From the NCBI GenBank assembly GCA_003212925.1, contig QCOL01000003.1, forward strand, positions 26,776 through 90,775: 64,000 nucleotides of DNA, written 5' to 3'. Below, one piece after another: positions 19,525 through 30,305 of this stretch. Source of the stretch: Pelagibacteraceae bacterium AG-430-P08 (GTDB taxonomy: Bacteria > Pseudomonadota > Alphaproteobacteria > Pelagibacterales > Pelagibacteraceae). The position numbers were made by a program, and so were the translations under genes. The notes beneath the pieces are model-generated. The model made no database searches. It was not told where the DNA came from and saw only the letters and a program-made list of their open reading frames with translations. The stretch's first letter is position 1; each line of letters starts with the position of its first letter.

Positions 19525-20918
19525 TACATTAATTCAGGTAATTTTTTCATCCAATTTGAGATTGTACCAGCACCCATTCCTATGACGATTTTATTTCCAT
19601 AAATATTTTGTTTGAGAAATTTTGCTAATTCAATATTATTTTTAATCATAAATAGTTTAACTTTTGAATTTTTAATTATTTCTTTTGCAAAATCATTATA
19701 ATGAAAACCTAATTTAATTTTTTCTCCCGCTGTAAAAATGGGACATAATATAATTGTGTCTGCATCTCTGAAACAGTGAGTAAATTCATTTTTTAAATCT
19801 TTTAATCTTGATATTCTATGTGGTTGAAAAACACAGACTTTTTCACACTTATCAAAAACTTTTTTTACTCCCTCTAAAACAGATTTTATCTCAGTAGGAT
19901 GATGTGCATAATCATCATAAAAATCAACTCCGTTAAATGTAAATATCTTATTAAATCTACGCTGGACACCTTTAAAGTTTTTCAGACCTTTTTTAATATT
20001 AGACACTGGAATTCCTACAGTAAGAGCAACTGCAATTGCTGCTGTAGAGTTTCTTATATTATGAACACCTAATAATGGTATCTGAAAGTTTTTTAAGATT
20101 GTTCTTTTTTTATTTGGTAAATTTATAGATAAATCAAATTTTGAGAAAAGTTTGTTTTGAATTATATTTTTGATAAGAAAATTAGCATTAGACTTGATTC
20201 CATATGTAAAAAAATTTTTATTTTTAATTTCTTTACTTAATTCATTGTTGATTTTATCATCAATACAAATAAAAGTTTTTCCAAATGATGGAGCTTTTTT
20301 TATAAAGTGTAGAAAATGATTTTTTAAATCCTTCATTGATTTATAAAAATCCAGATGTTCTCTATCTATGTTTGTAATAATTGAGTATGTTGGAGAAATA
20401 TGAATAAAACTTCCATCTGACTCATCTGCCTCTAATATAGACCAGTCACTCTTACCTAATTTTGCAGTGCTCTTTATCGAATTTATTATGCCTCCATTGA
20501 TTATTGTAGGATCTAACTTTGTATTTTCAAAAATAGAACTTACTAAAGATGTCGTTGTTGTTTTGCCATGAGATCCAACTACGACAATATTTTTCATTAA
20601 AGAAACAAGATTTGCTAACATCTTACCTCTTTTAATTACTGGTAATTTTTTTCTTTTAGCTTCTAGTAATTCTGGATTACTTTTTTTTATCGCAGAGGAA
20701 GTCACTACAATTGTAACATCTTTTATATTTTGTTTTTTTTGACCAATAAAAATTCTAACACCCTGTTTTTTTAATTTTTCGATATTTTTGTTCTTATTAA
20801 TATCGCTACCTTGAATTTGAAAACCTTTTGCCTTCATAATCAATGCAAGACCACTCATACCTATTCCACCAATGCCTATAAAATGGATAATTTCTTTTTT
20901 AGCTAATTCAATTTTCAT
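19524..20918 (-). CDS. murC: UDP-N-acetylmuramate--L-alanine ligase
   Basis: HFIGIGGIGMSGLA; GSHGKTTTTSLV; DDYAHHPTEI. Confidence 0.95.
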   Translation of the reverse strand: MKIELAKKEIIHFIGIGGIGMSGLALIMKAKGFQIQGSDINKNKNIEKLKKQGVRIFIGQKKQNIKDVTIVVTSSAIKKSNPELLEAKRKKLPVIKRGKMLANLVSLMKNIVVVGSHGKTTTTSLVSSIFENTKLDPTIINGGIINSIKSTAKLGKSDWSILEADESDGSFIHISPTYSIITNIDREHLDFYKSMKDLKNHFLHFIKKAPSFGKTFICIDDKINNELSKEIKNKNFFTYGIKSNANFLIKNIIQNKLFSKFDLSINLPNKKRTILKNFQIPLLGVHNIRNSTAAIAVALTVGIPVSNIKKGLKNFKGVQRRFNKIFTFNGVDFYDDYAHHPTEIKSVLEGVKKVFDKCEKVCVFQPHRISRLKDLKNEFTHCFRDADTIILCPIFTAGEKIKLGFHYNDFAKEIIKNSKVKLFMIKNNIELAKFLKQNIYGNKIVIGMGAGTISNWMKKLPELM

Positions 20919-21972
20919 TTATAATTTTCAATATTTTTTGATTTATATTATTCCATGAGTTTTGGGAATTATGTTTTTCTAAGTTATTTTTTTTTATAAT
21001 ATATTCGGACTTATTCATAATTATATGATTTAAAAATTTTTCTAAATTAACGTCATTAAAGTCTTTTTGATTCATAATCCAGCAGCAACCTAAATTTTTA
21101 TAAAAATTTGCGTTTTCAAATTGATGATTATCTTTTGCTGAAACTAAAGGGATTGTTAGGAACGGTTTATTCATGATTGATAATTCTGCTAAGGTAGATG
21201 CACCAGCACGCGTAATACATAGGTCTGATTGATTTATCAAATCTGCAAAATTTTCCTCAAAATCAAAAATGGTATTTTCAATTTTAGCCTTATCATAAAT
21301 ACTTCTTAATTGATCAGTATTACTTTTATGAGTTTGTTGAATGATTTTAATTTTATTTTTTTTCGACAAATTAACGATTACATTTTTTACCACATTGTCA
21401 AAAATCTTTGCTCCTTGACTGCCACCAACAACCAAAAGACAGAATGCTTTATTTTCTGTTTTAATTTCTCTTTTCTCATAAAAATTTTTTTTAACTAGTG
21501 GAGTTATTATTTGAATTTTATGTTTAAGTTTTTCAGGAAAGTTTTTTAAGCTTTCTGTATAAGTAAAAATTTTTTTACAAAAACCCAAAAAGAGTCTGTT
21601 TGCTCTACCTAAAACAATATTGGGTTCAAGTAGGTATATCTTTATTCCTAATAATTTTGCACCAAAACAAACAGGTAATGACATATATCCTCCTGTTGAA
21701 AAAACGACATTAATCTTATTTTTTTTTAATAATAAAACCGTTTTAATCACCAAATAAATTACTTGAAATATTTTAAATATAAAAAATATATTCAGATTTA
21801 ATTTAGGAGTATTTATCAAAATAATATCATTTTTTTCATCATCTAGATATTTCAGCCCTCTTGAGTCAGTAGAAATAAAAACATTAAAATTTGAATGCAA
21901 ATGTTCACTTAGAATTTTTGCTGGCACTACATGTCCCCCTGATCCTCCTGTTGAAATTAATATATTTTTCAT
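20908..21972 (-). CDS. murG: MurG glycosyltransferase
   Basis: ILISTGGSGGHVVPA; GGSQGAKIFDNVV; LCITRAGASTLAEL. Confidence 0.93.
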   Translation of the reverse strand: MKNILISTGGSGGHVVPAKILSEHLHSNFNVFISTDSRGLKYLDDEKNDIILINTPKLNLNIFFIFKIFQVIYLVIKTVLLLKKNKINVVFSTGGYMSLPVCFGAKLLGIKIYLLEPNIVLGRANRLFLGFCKKIFTYTESLKNFPEKLKHKIQIITPLVKKNFYEKREIKTENKAFCLLVVGGSQGAKIFDNVVKNVIVNLSKKNKIKIIQQTHKSNTDQLRSIYDKAKIENTIFDFEENFADLINQSDLCITRAGASTLAELSIMNKPFLTIPLVSAKDNHQFENANFYKNLGCCWIMNQKDFNDVNLEKFLNHIIMNKSEYIIKKNNLEKHNSQNSWNNINQKILKIINEN

Positions 21973-23096
21973 TAAGTTACTTTTCTTTTCGTTAAATTCA
22001 AAATTATACCAGACATTATAGAAATACTTATAATCGATGAACCCCCATAACTTAAAAATGGTAAAGTCATTCCCGTAGTTGGGAATAATCTAATATTTAC
22101 TCCTATGTGAATCATTGCTTGCATGAGTATTAAGCTAATAGATCCGGTTAGGATTAGTTTGATCTTTTTGTCATTTTCTATGTAAACTTTTTTCAGAACT
22201 GAAAATATTAATACTAGGTAGGTTAATAAAATTAACATTATGAAGATTACTCCAAACTCTTCCGAAATTACTGAAATAATGTAATCTGTATGAGCTTCAG
22301 GTACTCTGTTTTTTAATGTTCCCTCTCCAATGCCTTTTCCAAAAAAACCTCCACTTATTATAGCTTCTAATGCTTTATCTGATTGAAAGTTATGAGTACC
22401 CATTTCAGGATTAAAAAAAGAAAATAATCTATCTTTTATGTATTTAAATTGTGGAAGGTAACTAATGATAGATGCTATCATGGCTAGAGAGATAAAAAGA
22501 ACTAAGCTCAAAAAAAATATACTAATACCAGAAATAAAAATCAAAACTAACCAACTAAAACCGATTAAAAGAGTTTGACCAATATCTGGTTGAAGTATCA
22601 AAAGACTCGATATCAATATAGTTAACAAAAAAGATAAGAAGTATTTAAAATTAAAATTAGTATATTTTTGAGAGCAAATTATCATACTCATTATCACTAT
22701 TAAAAAAGGCTTTACAAACTCAATAGGTTGTATTCTTGGCAATACCAACAAATCAATCCATCTCTTGGAACCTTTAATCTCTACTCCAATTATTGGAACC
22801 AGGAACAACAAAACTAATGATAAACAGAAAAATATTAGTGAAATTCTATAAATTTCTTTTTTAGGTATAAAAGATAAAATAAAAATTAAAAAAAAGCCAA
22901 AAAAAACAAAAACTGTATGTTTAAAAAAAAAGAAATAAGTATTCGTATCTAATTTATCAGATGCAATTAGGGAAGTTGATACTAATGAGAAGAATAAACC
23001 CGCCAAAAATAAAATTAAGATCAATGATAGAATAGGTTTATCAATACTTTTCCACCATTGATAAAAAGAAATATAACTAAATAATTTTTCTTTCAT
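21972..23096 (-). CDS. ftsW: FtsW peptidoglycan polymerase (SEDS)
   Basis: Multi-TM SEDS protein; RIQPIEFVKP; PTTGMTLPFLSYGGSS. Confidence 0.92.
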   Translation of the reverse strand: MKEKLFSYISFYQWWKSIDKPILSLILILFLAGLFFSLVSTSLIASDKLDTNTYFFFFKHTVFVFFGFFLIFILSFIPKKEIYRISLIFFCLSLVLLFLVPIIGVEIKGSKRWIDLLVLPRIQPIEFVKPFLIVIMSMIICSQKYTNFNFKYFLSFLLTILISSLLILQPDIGQTLLIGFSWLVLIFISGISIFFLSLVLFISLAMIASIISYLPQFKYIKDRLFSFFNPEMGTHNFQSDKALEAIISGGFFGKGIGEGTLKNRVPEAHTDYIISVISEEFGVIFIMLILLTYLVLIFSVLKKVYIENDKKIKLILTGSISLILMQAMIHIGVNIRLFPTTGMTLPFLSYGGSSIISISIMSGIILNLTKRKVT

Positions 23097-24387
23097 TAAT
23101 ATATCTTTTTATCAACTTATTAAAATATAATCCTCTTTCCTCAAAATTTTTAAAACTATCAAATGATGCAGAGGCTGGACTAAATAAGATTGTATTATTT
23201 GAGTGTTTCTTTTTATGAATATTCTTAAAAATTGCTGATACTGCAAGATTTAAATTTTTAAAACTTTTAAGTTCTGCATTTTTCTTTAAATCTTTTGAAA
23301 ATTTTTTAAAGTTTTTACCAAAGACATAAATCTTAATATTTCTAAAATATTTTTTTGATAACGATATTTTGTCATCTTTTTTTGGAATACCACCAATTAA
23401 CCAATGAATATTCTTGTACATTTCTAGTAATTCTTTTGAAGAAGAATAACTTGTTGATTTAGAATCATTAATGATGATTAATTTATTTTTGTTATAAATA
23501 ATTTTCTGCCTATAATTCAATCCTTTGAATTTATTTACGCTTTCTAATAATTTATTTGGTTTTACATTAAATTTTTTTATCATTTCTAAAACAAATGAGA
23601 GATTTGCTTGATTTGATCTTGATAAAAAATATTTGTTTCTAATTTTTTTTAAAATTAGATTGTTCAATTTTGTATCTACATTTACCAGTTTTAATTTAGG
23701 CTTTATTGTTTTAATTCTTTTTTGAATTAAATGATCATTTTTATTTACAAATCCAATTGCTCCTCTTTTTCGATTATTAAAAATTTTAAATTTTGCCTCT
23801 ATGTAATTTTTTAAATTACCATGTCTCTCCAAATGATCTGGCGCAATATTAAGGATAGCGGCAAATTTTGATGAAAAAATTTTACTATATTCTAATTGGT
23901 AGGATGAAGCCTCAATAACGAAAATTGTTTTTTTTGAGATCTTATTTATAGATAGTATTGGTGTACCAATATTCCCTGCTAATCTTACGTCTTTTTTTTG
24001 ATTCTTTAAGATATCATATAAAAGTTTGCATGTGGTGGACTTTCCGTTTGTGCCAGTTATTGTTAATGATACATTTTTATAAAATGAGTAAAAAACATCT
24101 AGATCTGTATAGATAATCTTATTTTTTTTTCTAAGTAAATTTTTTAACTTACATTTTTTTATATCAATTCCTGGGCTTAATATGATTATATCAAATTTGG
24201 TTTTTAATAATTTTTTAAAATTGAGAGTTTTTTTTTTAATCGACTTATTTATTTTAAGATTTGGGTTATCATCAAATAAATAAACATCATTTTTATTTCT
24301 TAAAAAATTGAATGACGATAGTCCACTTTTTCCTAATCCATAAATTAAAATTTTTTTATTAAAGAAAATTTGTGAATTATCATTCAT
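23077..24387 (-). CDS. murD: UDP-N-acetylmuramoylalanine--D-glutamate ligase
   Basis: ILIYGLGKSGLSS; TGTNGKSTTCKLL. Start at MNDNSQIFFNKK (24387), overlapping the mraY stop. Confidence 0.9.
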   Translation of the reverse strand: MNDNSQIFFNKKILIYGLGKSGLSSFNFLRNKNDVYLFDDNPNLKINKSIKKKTLNFKKLLKTKFDIIILSPGIDIKKCKLKNLLRKKNKIIYTDLDVFYSFYKNVSLTITGTNGKSTTCKLLYDILKNQKKDVRLAGNIGTPILSINKISKKTIFVIEASSYQLEYSKIFSSKFAAILNIAPDHLERHGNLKNYIEAKFKIFNNRKRGAIGFVNKNDHLIQKRIKTIKPKLKLVNVDTKLNNLILKKIRNKYFLSRSNQANLSFVLEMIKKFNVKPNKLLESVNKFKGLNYRQKIIYNKNKLIIINDSKSTSYSSSKELLEMYKNIHWLIGGIPKKDDKISLSKKYFRNIKIYVFGKNFKKFSKDLKKNAELKSFKNLNLAVSAIFKNIHKKKHSNNTILFSPASASFDSFKNFEERGLYFNKLIKRYINERKII

Positions 24388-25472
24388 TATCTTAGTTTTA
24401 ATGTAGCAAGTCCTATCATTGCTAAAATAATAGAAATTATCCAAAATCTAATTACAACTGTTGATTCAGGCCAACCTTTTTTCTCAAAATGATGATGGAT
24501 TGGTGCCATTTTAAAAACTCTTTTACCAGTAAGTTTAAATGATATTACTTGCACAATCACTGAAACTGCTTCAAGAACAAATAAACCTCCAGTAATTGCT
24601 AAAACTATTTCATGTTTTGTTATTATACCAACTGCTCCTAGAGAGCCACCCAAAGACAAAGATCCAGTATCTCCCATAAAAATTTTTGCTGGAGGTGCGT
24701 TGAACCATAAAAAGCCTAAGCAAGAGCCAATGATTGCTCCACAAAAAATTGAAACCTCCCCAGTTCCCTCTATGTAAGGAATTTGTAAATAAGTTGAGAA
24801 TACAATGTTTCCTGTAACATAACTTATAAATGCAAAACAAGCTGCAACAAGTATAACAGGCACTGTTGCTAACCCATCTAATCCATCAGTGAGATTTACA
24901 GCATTCGATGAACCAATAATTACAAATATTGAAAAAGGTATAAAAAACCATCCGAGATTAATGATGAGGTTTTTAAAAAAAGGAAAGTATAGATTAGTTA
25001 AATCTTGATAGTCATTAAAGTAAACATAAAAACTAACACCAATTATTGCTAGTATTATTTGAAAGGTTAATTTTAACTTTGATGAGATACCTGAAGAGTT
25101 ACTGTACTTTATTTTTTTATAATCATCGAATGCCCCAAGCAAACCAAAAGAAAGTGCGATATATAAACAAAATAAAACATTTAAATTCGATAAATCAGCC
25201 CAGAATAGTACTGATATTAACAAACCAATCAAAATAATTACTCCTCCCATAGTCGGAGTTCCTATTTTCTTAACTATATGATCTTCTGGACCATCATTAC
25301 GGATAGGATTTAAAATTTTTTGTTTTGAAAAAAATTTTATAAAAGTTCCTCCAATAATTAAGACAATAATTAATGAAGTAAAAAAAGATAAACCAGTCCT
25401 AAATGTTAGATATTTAAATACATTTAAAAAACTAAAACTATCAACAAAATTTAGTAAAAATTGATAAAGCAT
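24387..25472 (-). CDS. mraY: Phospho-N-acetylmuramoyl-pentapeptide transferase
   Basis: GTPTMGG; NAVNLTDGLDGLA; APIHHHFEKKGWPE. Confidence 0.95.
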   Translation of the reverse strand: MLYQFLLNFVDSFSFLNVFKYLTFRTGLSFFTSLIIVLIIGGTFIKFFSKQKILNPIRNDGPEDHIVKKIGTPTMGGVIILIGLLISVLFWADLSNLNVLFCLYIALSFGLLGAFDDYKKIKYSNSSGISSKLKLTFQIILAIIGVSFYVYFNDYQDLTNLYFPFFKNLIINLGWFFIPFSIFVIIGSSNAVNLTDGLDGLATVPVILVAACFAFISYVTGNIVFSTYLQIPYIEGTGEVSIFCGAIIGSCLGFLWFNAPPAKIFMGDTGSLSLGGSLGAVGIITKHEIVLAITGGLFVLEAVSVIVQVISFKLTGKRVFKMAPIHHHFEKKGWPESTVVIRFWIISIILAMIGLATLKLR

Positions 25473-28316
25473 TTAATCTAAACCCTTTAAGTTATTTACT
25501 ATACTGTTGAAACCTGTCGCATTTGAGGCTTTAATCATTAAATAATCATTATTATTAAAATCTTTCTTAATTAATTCAAAAATTCCTGATTTATTTTCTA
25601 AAATTCTTCCTCTTTTTACTTTCACAATATTATCGAATATTTCTCTTACCATTTTTCCCATAACAAATACTTTATCAATATTTGTCTCGTTTATTAAAGG
25701 AACTATTGATTGGTGAAGTTTTTTTGAATGTGAACCAAGTTCCATCATATCTCCAAGCAAAAGATATTTACGATATTTTTTTGTATCTATATTGTCATAA
25801 TTTTTTAAGGCTGATTTTAGAGATAGAGGATTAGAATTATAACTTTCATCAATTAAGTTTATTTTTTTGTTACCTATCTTTATTGTAGAATGATCTCCTC
25901 TACCTGCTGGACTTCTAAAATCTAAGAAAATTTTTTCATTAAGTTTAAGCACATCTTTGTAAATACTTATTACACTTAAAGCGCTTAAAATATTATAAAT
26001 ATTACTTTGAAAATTATTAGAAATTATAAAATATTTAAACTTATCATTAAGTTTAACTTTAATTTTAAATGCCTTTTTAACTTTTTTAATATTAAATAAC
26101 TTAACATTTGCTTTTTTAGTTTTAATCCCAAAAGAAATCACATTAATATTATTATTTTCAGCAATTTTTTTATGTAATTTGAAAAAACTATCATCAGCAT
26201 TCAAGACAACAAAACCATTGGGTAATATATTTTTAATTATCTCTGCTTTAGCTAAAGCAATTTGTTTGATATTTTTGAAATTTTTTGCATGTGCATAATT
26301 TATGTTAGTTATCAAGCCAACATTCGGTTTTATAATATTTGTTAAATTATCTATTTCCCCTTTTTTATCCATACCAACCTCTAAAACTCCAAATTCATCA
26401 CTATGTTTTAAATTAAGTAAACTTAATGGAACTCCAAATTTATTGTTATATGATTTTGGAGAAATACTAACACTAGAAATCTTTCCTAACACATTGCCCA
26501 ATAATTCTTTGAGAGTAGTTTTTCCACAACTTCCTGTAATAGCTATAATATTTGTATCGATATTTTGTCTAAATATTTTTGAAATTTCAGTCATAAATTT
26601 TAATGTATTTCTTACTTTTATCTGGCGTTTGCTATTAAATTTATTTTGAACTTTATTTACTACAACTAATGATGCTTTATTTTTAAATGCCTCTCCAATA
26701 TATTTATTTCCATCATTTTTTTTTCCTTTAATAGCAAAAAAGATATCATTCTTTTTTACCTCTTTGGAGTTAATTCTTGCTTTATCTGCTTTTACTGAAG
26801 GAGTTTTATTTTTGATTTTCGATAATTCTTTAATAATATTTATCTTAAAGTTTTTTGATAAGTTTATATTCTTAAGTTTAATACAATCTAAAATAATTTT
26901 TTTGTCTGAAAAATAAATTTTCTTTTTACCAAAATCTTGAGTTTTCTCATGACCTTTTCCAGCAACCAACAAAATATCACCTGTATTTAAATTTTTTATG
27001 GCCTCAGAAATAGCTTTTTTTCTATCAGGAATTTCTTTTATCGAAGTACCTTGAATACCCTTTTTAATATCATCTCTTATTTTTCTTGGATCTTCAAATC
27101 TAGGATTATCATCTGTTAAATAAATTTCGTTAGAATAATCACATGCAATCTTTCCCATTTTAAATCTTTTATTTTGATCTCTATTTCCACCACAACCAAA
27201 GAGTAAAATTATTTTTTTATTTGGAAATTGCTCTTTAAGGTTTGAAAGACATATTCTAAGTGCATCTGGTGTGTGTGCATAATCAAGTATTACTTTAGAC
27301 CTATTTTTGATTTTACCTATTTTTTCAAGTCTTCCATCTATTGGCTTAAGTTGTGATAAAGCATTTAGAATTTTGATTAAACTTATATTACTATTTTTTG
27401 CTGCAATAATCGCCATTAAAATATTTTTTAATTGTATTTTTCCAATAAGATTTAGATTTATTTCTCTTGTTAAATTATAGTATCTAATTTTTAATATTTG
27501 TTTCTCACCTCTATAACTATGAGATAAAATTTGAAATTGATTTTTGCTATTATTTAAAACCTGCAATTTCAATTTTTTAGAAATTGCGATTTTTTTTATT
27601 CTTTTAAATTCTGGTAATGTTTCATCTGTTATTAAATTTCCTTTTTTTCCTATCAAATTTTCAAAGAGGTACAGTTTTGCTTTAAAATATTCTTTAAAAT
27701 TTTTATGATAATCTAGGTGATCTTGAGATAAATTTGTGAAAATACCAGATGAAAACTTTAGACCATCCAACCTATGTTGAGTTAGACCATGGCTGGATGC
27801 TTCCATAATTACATTATTAATTTTTTGAGATTTTAATTTAGATAATATTTGTCCCATTCGAATTGGGTCTATCGTAGTATTTTGTAAATTTCGTCTTATA
27901 TTTTTCGATTTTACACCTAATGTTCCGATTGAGGCGACTTTTATTTTATTAAGTTTTAACAATTGAAAATAAAAATCTGAAACAGATGATTTTCCATTTG
28001 TTCCAGTTACAGCAATTAAATTATTTGGTTTATTCTTATAAATTTTAAAAGCGATTTCTGCTAAAAGTTTTCTTATATTTTTAGTATGAATGAATAAAAT
28101 ATCCTTTTGAGGATTTGTAATTCTTTTCTCGCTTATAATAATTTTAGAGCCTTTTTTTATTGCAATAGAAATGAATTTATTTCCATCAAAATTATTCCCT
28201 TTTATAGCAAAAAAAATATTATCTTTTTTAATTTCTTTTGAATTGAATGAAATCCCTGAGAAAAAAATTTTTTTTTTACTATTATCTAAATTGGTAAAAT
28301 AATTGCCTAATAACAT
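25473..28316 (-). CDS. MurE-MurF fusion
   Basis: 947 aa with two complete Mur-ligase modules: TGTNGKSSVSDFYFQLL (MurE half) and TGSCGKTTLKELLGNVL (MurF half); DYAHTPDAL and DESYNSNPLS respectively. Confidence 0.92.
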   Translation of the reverse strand: MLLGNYFTNLDNSKKKIFFSGISFNSKEIKKDNIFFAIKGNNFDGNKFISIAIKKGSKIIISEKRITNPQKDILFIHTKNIRKLLAEIAFKIYKNKPNNLIAVTGTNGKSSVSDFYFQLLKLNKIKVASIGTLGVKSKNIRRNLQNTTIDPIRMGQILSKLKSQKINNVIMEASSHGLTQHRLDGLKFSSGIFTNLSQDHLDYHKNFKEYFKAKLYLFENLIGKKGNLITDETLPEFKRIKKIAISKKLKLQVLNNSKNQFQILSHSYRGEKQILKIRYYNLTREINLNLIGKIQLKNILMAIIAAKNSNISLIKILNALSQLKPIDGRLEKIGKIKNRSKVILDYAHTPDALRICLSNLKEQFPNKKIILLFGCGGNRDQNKRFKMGKIACDYSNEIYLTDDNPRFEDPRKIRDDIKKGIQGTSIKEIPDRKKAISEAIKNLNTGDILLVAGKGHEKTQDFGKKKIYFSDKKIILDCIKLKNINLSKNFKINIIKELSKIKNKTPSVKADKARINSKEVKKNDIFFAIKGKKNDGNKYIGEAFKNKASLVVVNKVQNKFNSKRQIKVRNTLKFMTEISKIFRQNIDTNIIAITGSCGKTTLKELLGNVLGKISSVSISPKSYNNKFGVPLSLLNLKHSDEFGVLEVGMDKKGEIDNLTNIIKPNVGLITNINYAHAKNFKNIKQIALAKAEIIKNILPNGFVVLNADDSFFKLHKKIAENNNINVISFGIKTKKANVKLFNIKKVKKAFKIKVKLNDKFKYFIISNNFQSNIYNILSALSVISIYKDVLKLNEKIFLDFRSPAGRGDHSTIKIGNKKINLIDESYNSNPLSLKSALKNYDNIDTKKYRKYLLLGDMMELGSHSKKLHQSIVPLINETNIDKVFVMGKMVREIFDNIVKVKRGRILENKSGIFELIKKDFNNNDYLMIKASNATGFNSIVNNLKGLD

Positions 28317-28318
28317 TG

Positions 28319-29989
28319 TTAATTAATTTGCGCGTATTTTGTGGCTAAAATAGGCCCAATCTTTTCTATAATTTGACCAACAACTTCAACTGAAGTCCAA
28401 CCCGCAGTATTAAAAGGAGTTCCTTTGTATTTTATTCCTGATCCATCTCTATAATTATAAACGTACTCACTATTTGTTTTAGGCTCATCCAACATCACAA
28501 CTAAGCTATACTTGGGATTTGAGGATGGAAATACTGAAGCAAAAGTATTAATTTTTTTTCGGGAATATCCACCCTCTAAAATTTTTTCTGCGGTACCAGT
28601 TTTCCCTGCAACCTCATAACCTTCTACATTAGCTAGAGTTGCTGTACCTTCTTTTGTAGTTACAATTTTTCTTAATATTGAAACAAGATTTGATGAAACA
28701 TTTTCCTCTAAAATTCTTTCTCGTTTAACATATTTTTCTTTTTTTATAAGAGTTGGATTGATCCTAAAACCACCGTTAGCAATAGTAGAGTAAGCGCTAG
28801 TTAATTGTAAAATTGTAGTAGTTATTCCATGTCCATATGAAGTTGTTGCAAGCTTACACTTTCCCCAATTAAAGGGTATTGGTTTACCCATTTCCTCTAT
28901 GTCAAATTGTATTGAATTAATTAAGTCAAGATCATTTAAGAATTTTTTATATTTTTCAATCCCAATTGCTTGGCCGATTCTTACCGAACCTATGTTGCCT
29001 GAGCGGATTAATATTTCTTCAGCAGTTAAGTTGGAGGGAATTTTTTTGTCATATTCACTTATTTTATTTTTTCCACAAGTAATATTTTTTTCTAAATTTT
29101 TAAATTCAGTATTTGGCTCTATTATCTTTTCATTTAAGGCTGCTGCCAAGGTAAAAGTTTTAAAAACAGAACCTAATTCATAAACACCTTTAGTTGCTCT
29201 ATTAATATAATTCACATCTGTAATATTTTCTCTTTGATTAGGGTCAAAATCAGGCAGCGAAATAATCGATAATATCTCACCATTATTAATATCCATTAAA
29301 ATTGAGGCGCTACCTTTAGTTTTAAATATTTTATTAAACTTTATTAACTCTTCTCTTATCAGGAACTGAATATCTTTATCGACAGTAAGTTGAATAGATT
29401 TATCGTTTTTTTTTAAGTCTACATCTAATGATTTCTCTAACCCAGAAATCCCCAAGTTATCATCATCTATTTGTCCTATTATATGACTAAATAAATTTTT
29501 TTGTGGATAAACTCTTATAAGATTTTCATGTGGTTTTATTGATTTATCACCCAACATCATAATTTTCTCATAGTTCTCCTCTGAAATTTTTTTTTCAAAC
29601 CAAAAAAATTTATCTTTTGAAAGTTTAGAATTAATTAATTCAAAATCTTTATCAGGAAAAATATATTTTAGATTAAGTAACAATTTTTTTTTATCTATCG
29701 CTTCAACTGGATTTATTCCAATATCAATAGAGTTAACAGTTTTTGCTAAAAAATGATTGTTTCGATCTAAGATATTTGCTCTCTGAATTTTTTTAAAAGA
29801 GCCATAATTCTTTGAAATATTGGAATTTAAATCTCTTGATCCCAGATGAGTAAGATGAATACAATAAATTAAAGAAATTAGAAAAAAAATAAAAAAAATA
29901 AATGCAACTCTATTAAACTTAATATCAAAGTTTTTTTTGTCACTTTTAAATTCAAATTCTTCTTTGTTTTCTTGGAGAATAAACTTCAT
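28319..29989 (-). CDS. ftsI: FtsI / class B penicillin-binding protein
   Basis: SVFK, SGN and KTGT transpeptidase motifs; N-terminal TM. Confidence 0.93.
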   Translation of the reverse strand: MKFILQENKEEFEFKSDKKNFDIKFNRVAFIFFIFFLISLIYCIHLTHLGSRDLNSNISKNYGSFKKIQRANILDRNNHFLAKTVNSIDIGINPVEAIDKKKLLLNLKYIFPDKDFELINSKLSKDKFFWFEKKISEENYEKIMMLGDKSIKPHENLIRVYPQKNLFSHIIGQIDDDNLGISGLEKSLDVDLKKNDKSIQLTVDKDIQFLIREELIKFNKIFKTKGSASILMDINNGEILSIISLPDFDPNQRENITDVNYINRATKGVYELGSVFKTFTLAAALNEKIIEPNTEFKNLEKNITCGKNKISEYDKKIPSNLTAEEILIRSGNIGSVRIGQAIGIEKYKKFLNDLDLINSIQFDIEEMGKPIPFNWGKCKLATTSYGHGITTTILQLTSAYSTIANGGFRINPTLIKKEKYVKRERILEENVSSNLVSILRKIVTTKEGTATLANVEGYEVAGKTGTAEKILEGGYSRKKINTFASVFPSSNPKYSLVVMLDEPKTNSEYVYNYRDGSGIKYKGTPFNTAGWTSVEVVGQIIEKIGPILATKYAQIN

Positions 29990-29993
29990 AATA

Positions 29994-30305
29994 TTATTTT
30001 TCGCTATCTATAATTTTGACATCGTTTGTAAGAATTTTTTCTCTCGTGAAGCCAATAATTCCAATTTCATTTATACTCTTTTGGGTTAATCTATTTTCAA
30101 AATAAAGATTTTGATAACTAATCAGTTTTTCTGGAGAGCTTAAATAGTCAAATTCAAGTTTCACATTATCTAATTCTAAATTTAAATCTGATATATTCTC
30201 TTTTAAACTGAACAATTCTTCATCAATTTTCTTTGTAGAATTTTTTATAAAAGAAGTAATTACAATAAGTGAAAAAATTAAACCAATAGTTAGAATTTTT
30301 TTCAT
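29994..30305 (-). CDS. ftsL: FtsL-like small single-TM protein
   Basis: 103 aa, N-terminal TM plus coiled coil, between rsmH and ftsI. Confidence 0.65.
   Translation of the reverse strand: MKKILTIGLIFSLIVITSFIKNSTKKIDEELFSLKENISDLNLELDNVKLEFDYLSSPEKLISYQNLYFENRLTQKSINEIGIIGFTREKILTNDVKIIDSEK

Noticed and set aside
26302-26649. 115-aa + strand ORF
   Set aside because: Antisense to the MurF half of the murEF fusion; composition mirrors the sense gene.
26698-28250. Recent internal duplication within murEF
   Set aside because: The similar N-terminal segments match what MurE and MurF families share in general; AT bias increases nucleotide similarity. Kept only as a note within the fusion finding.
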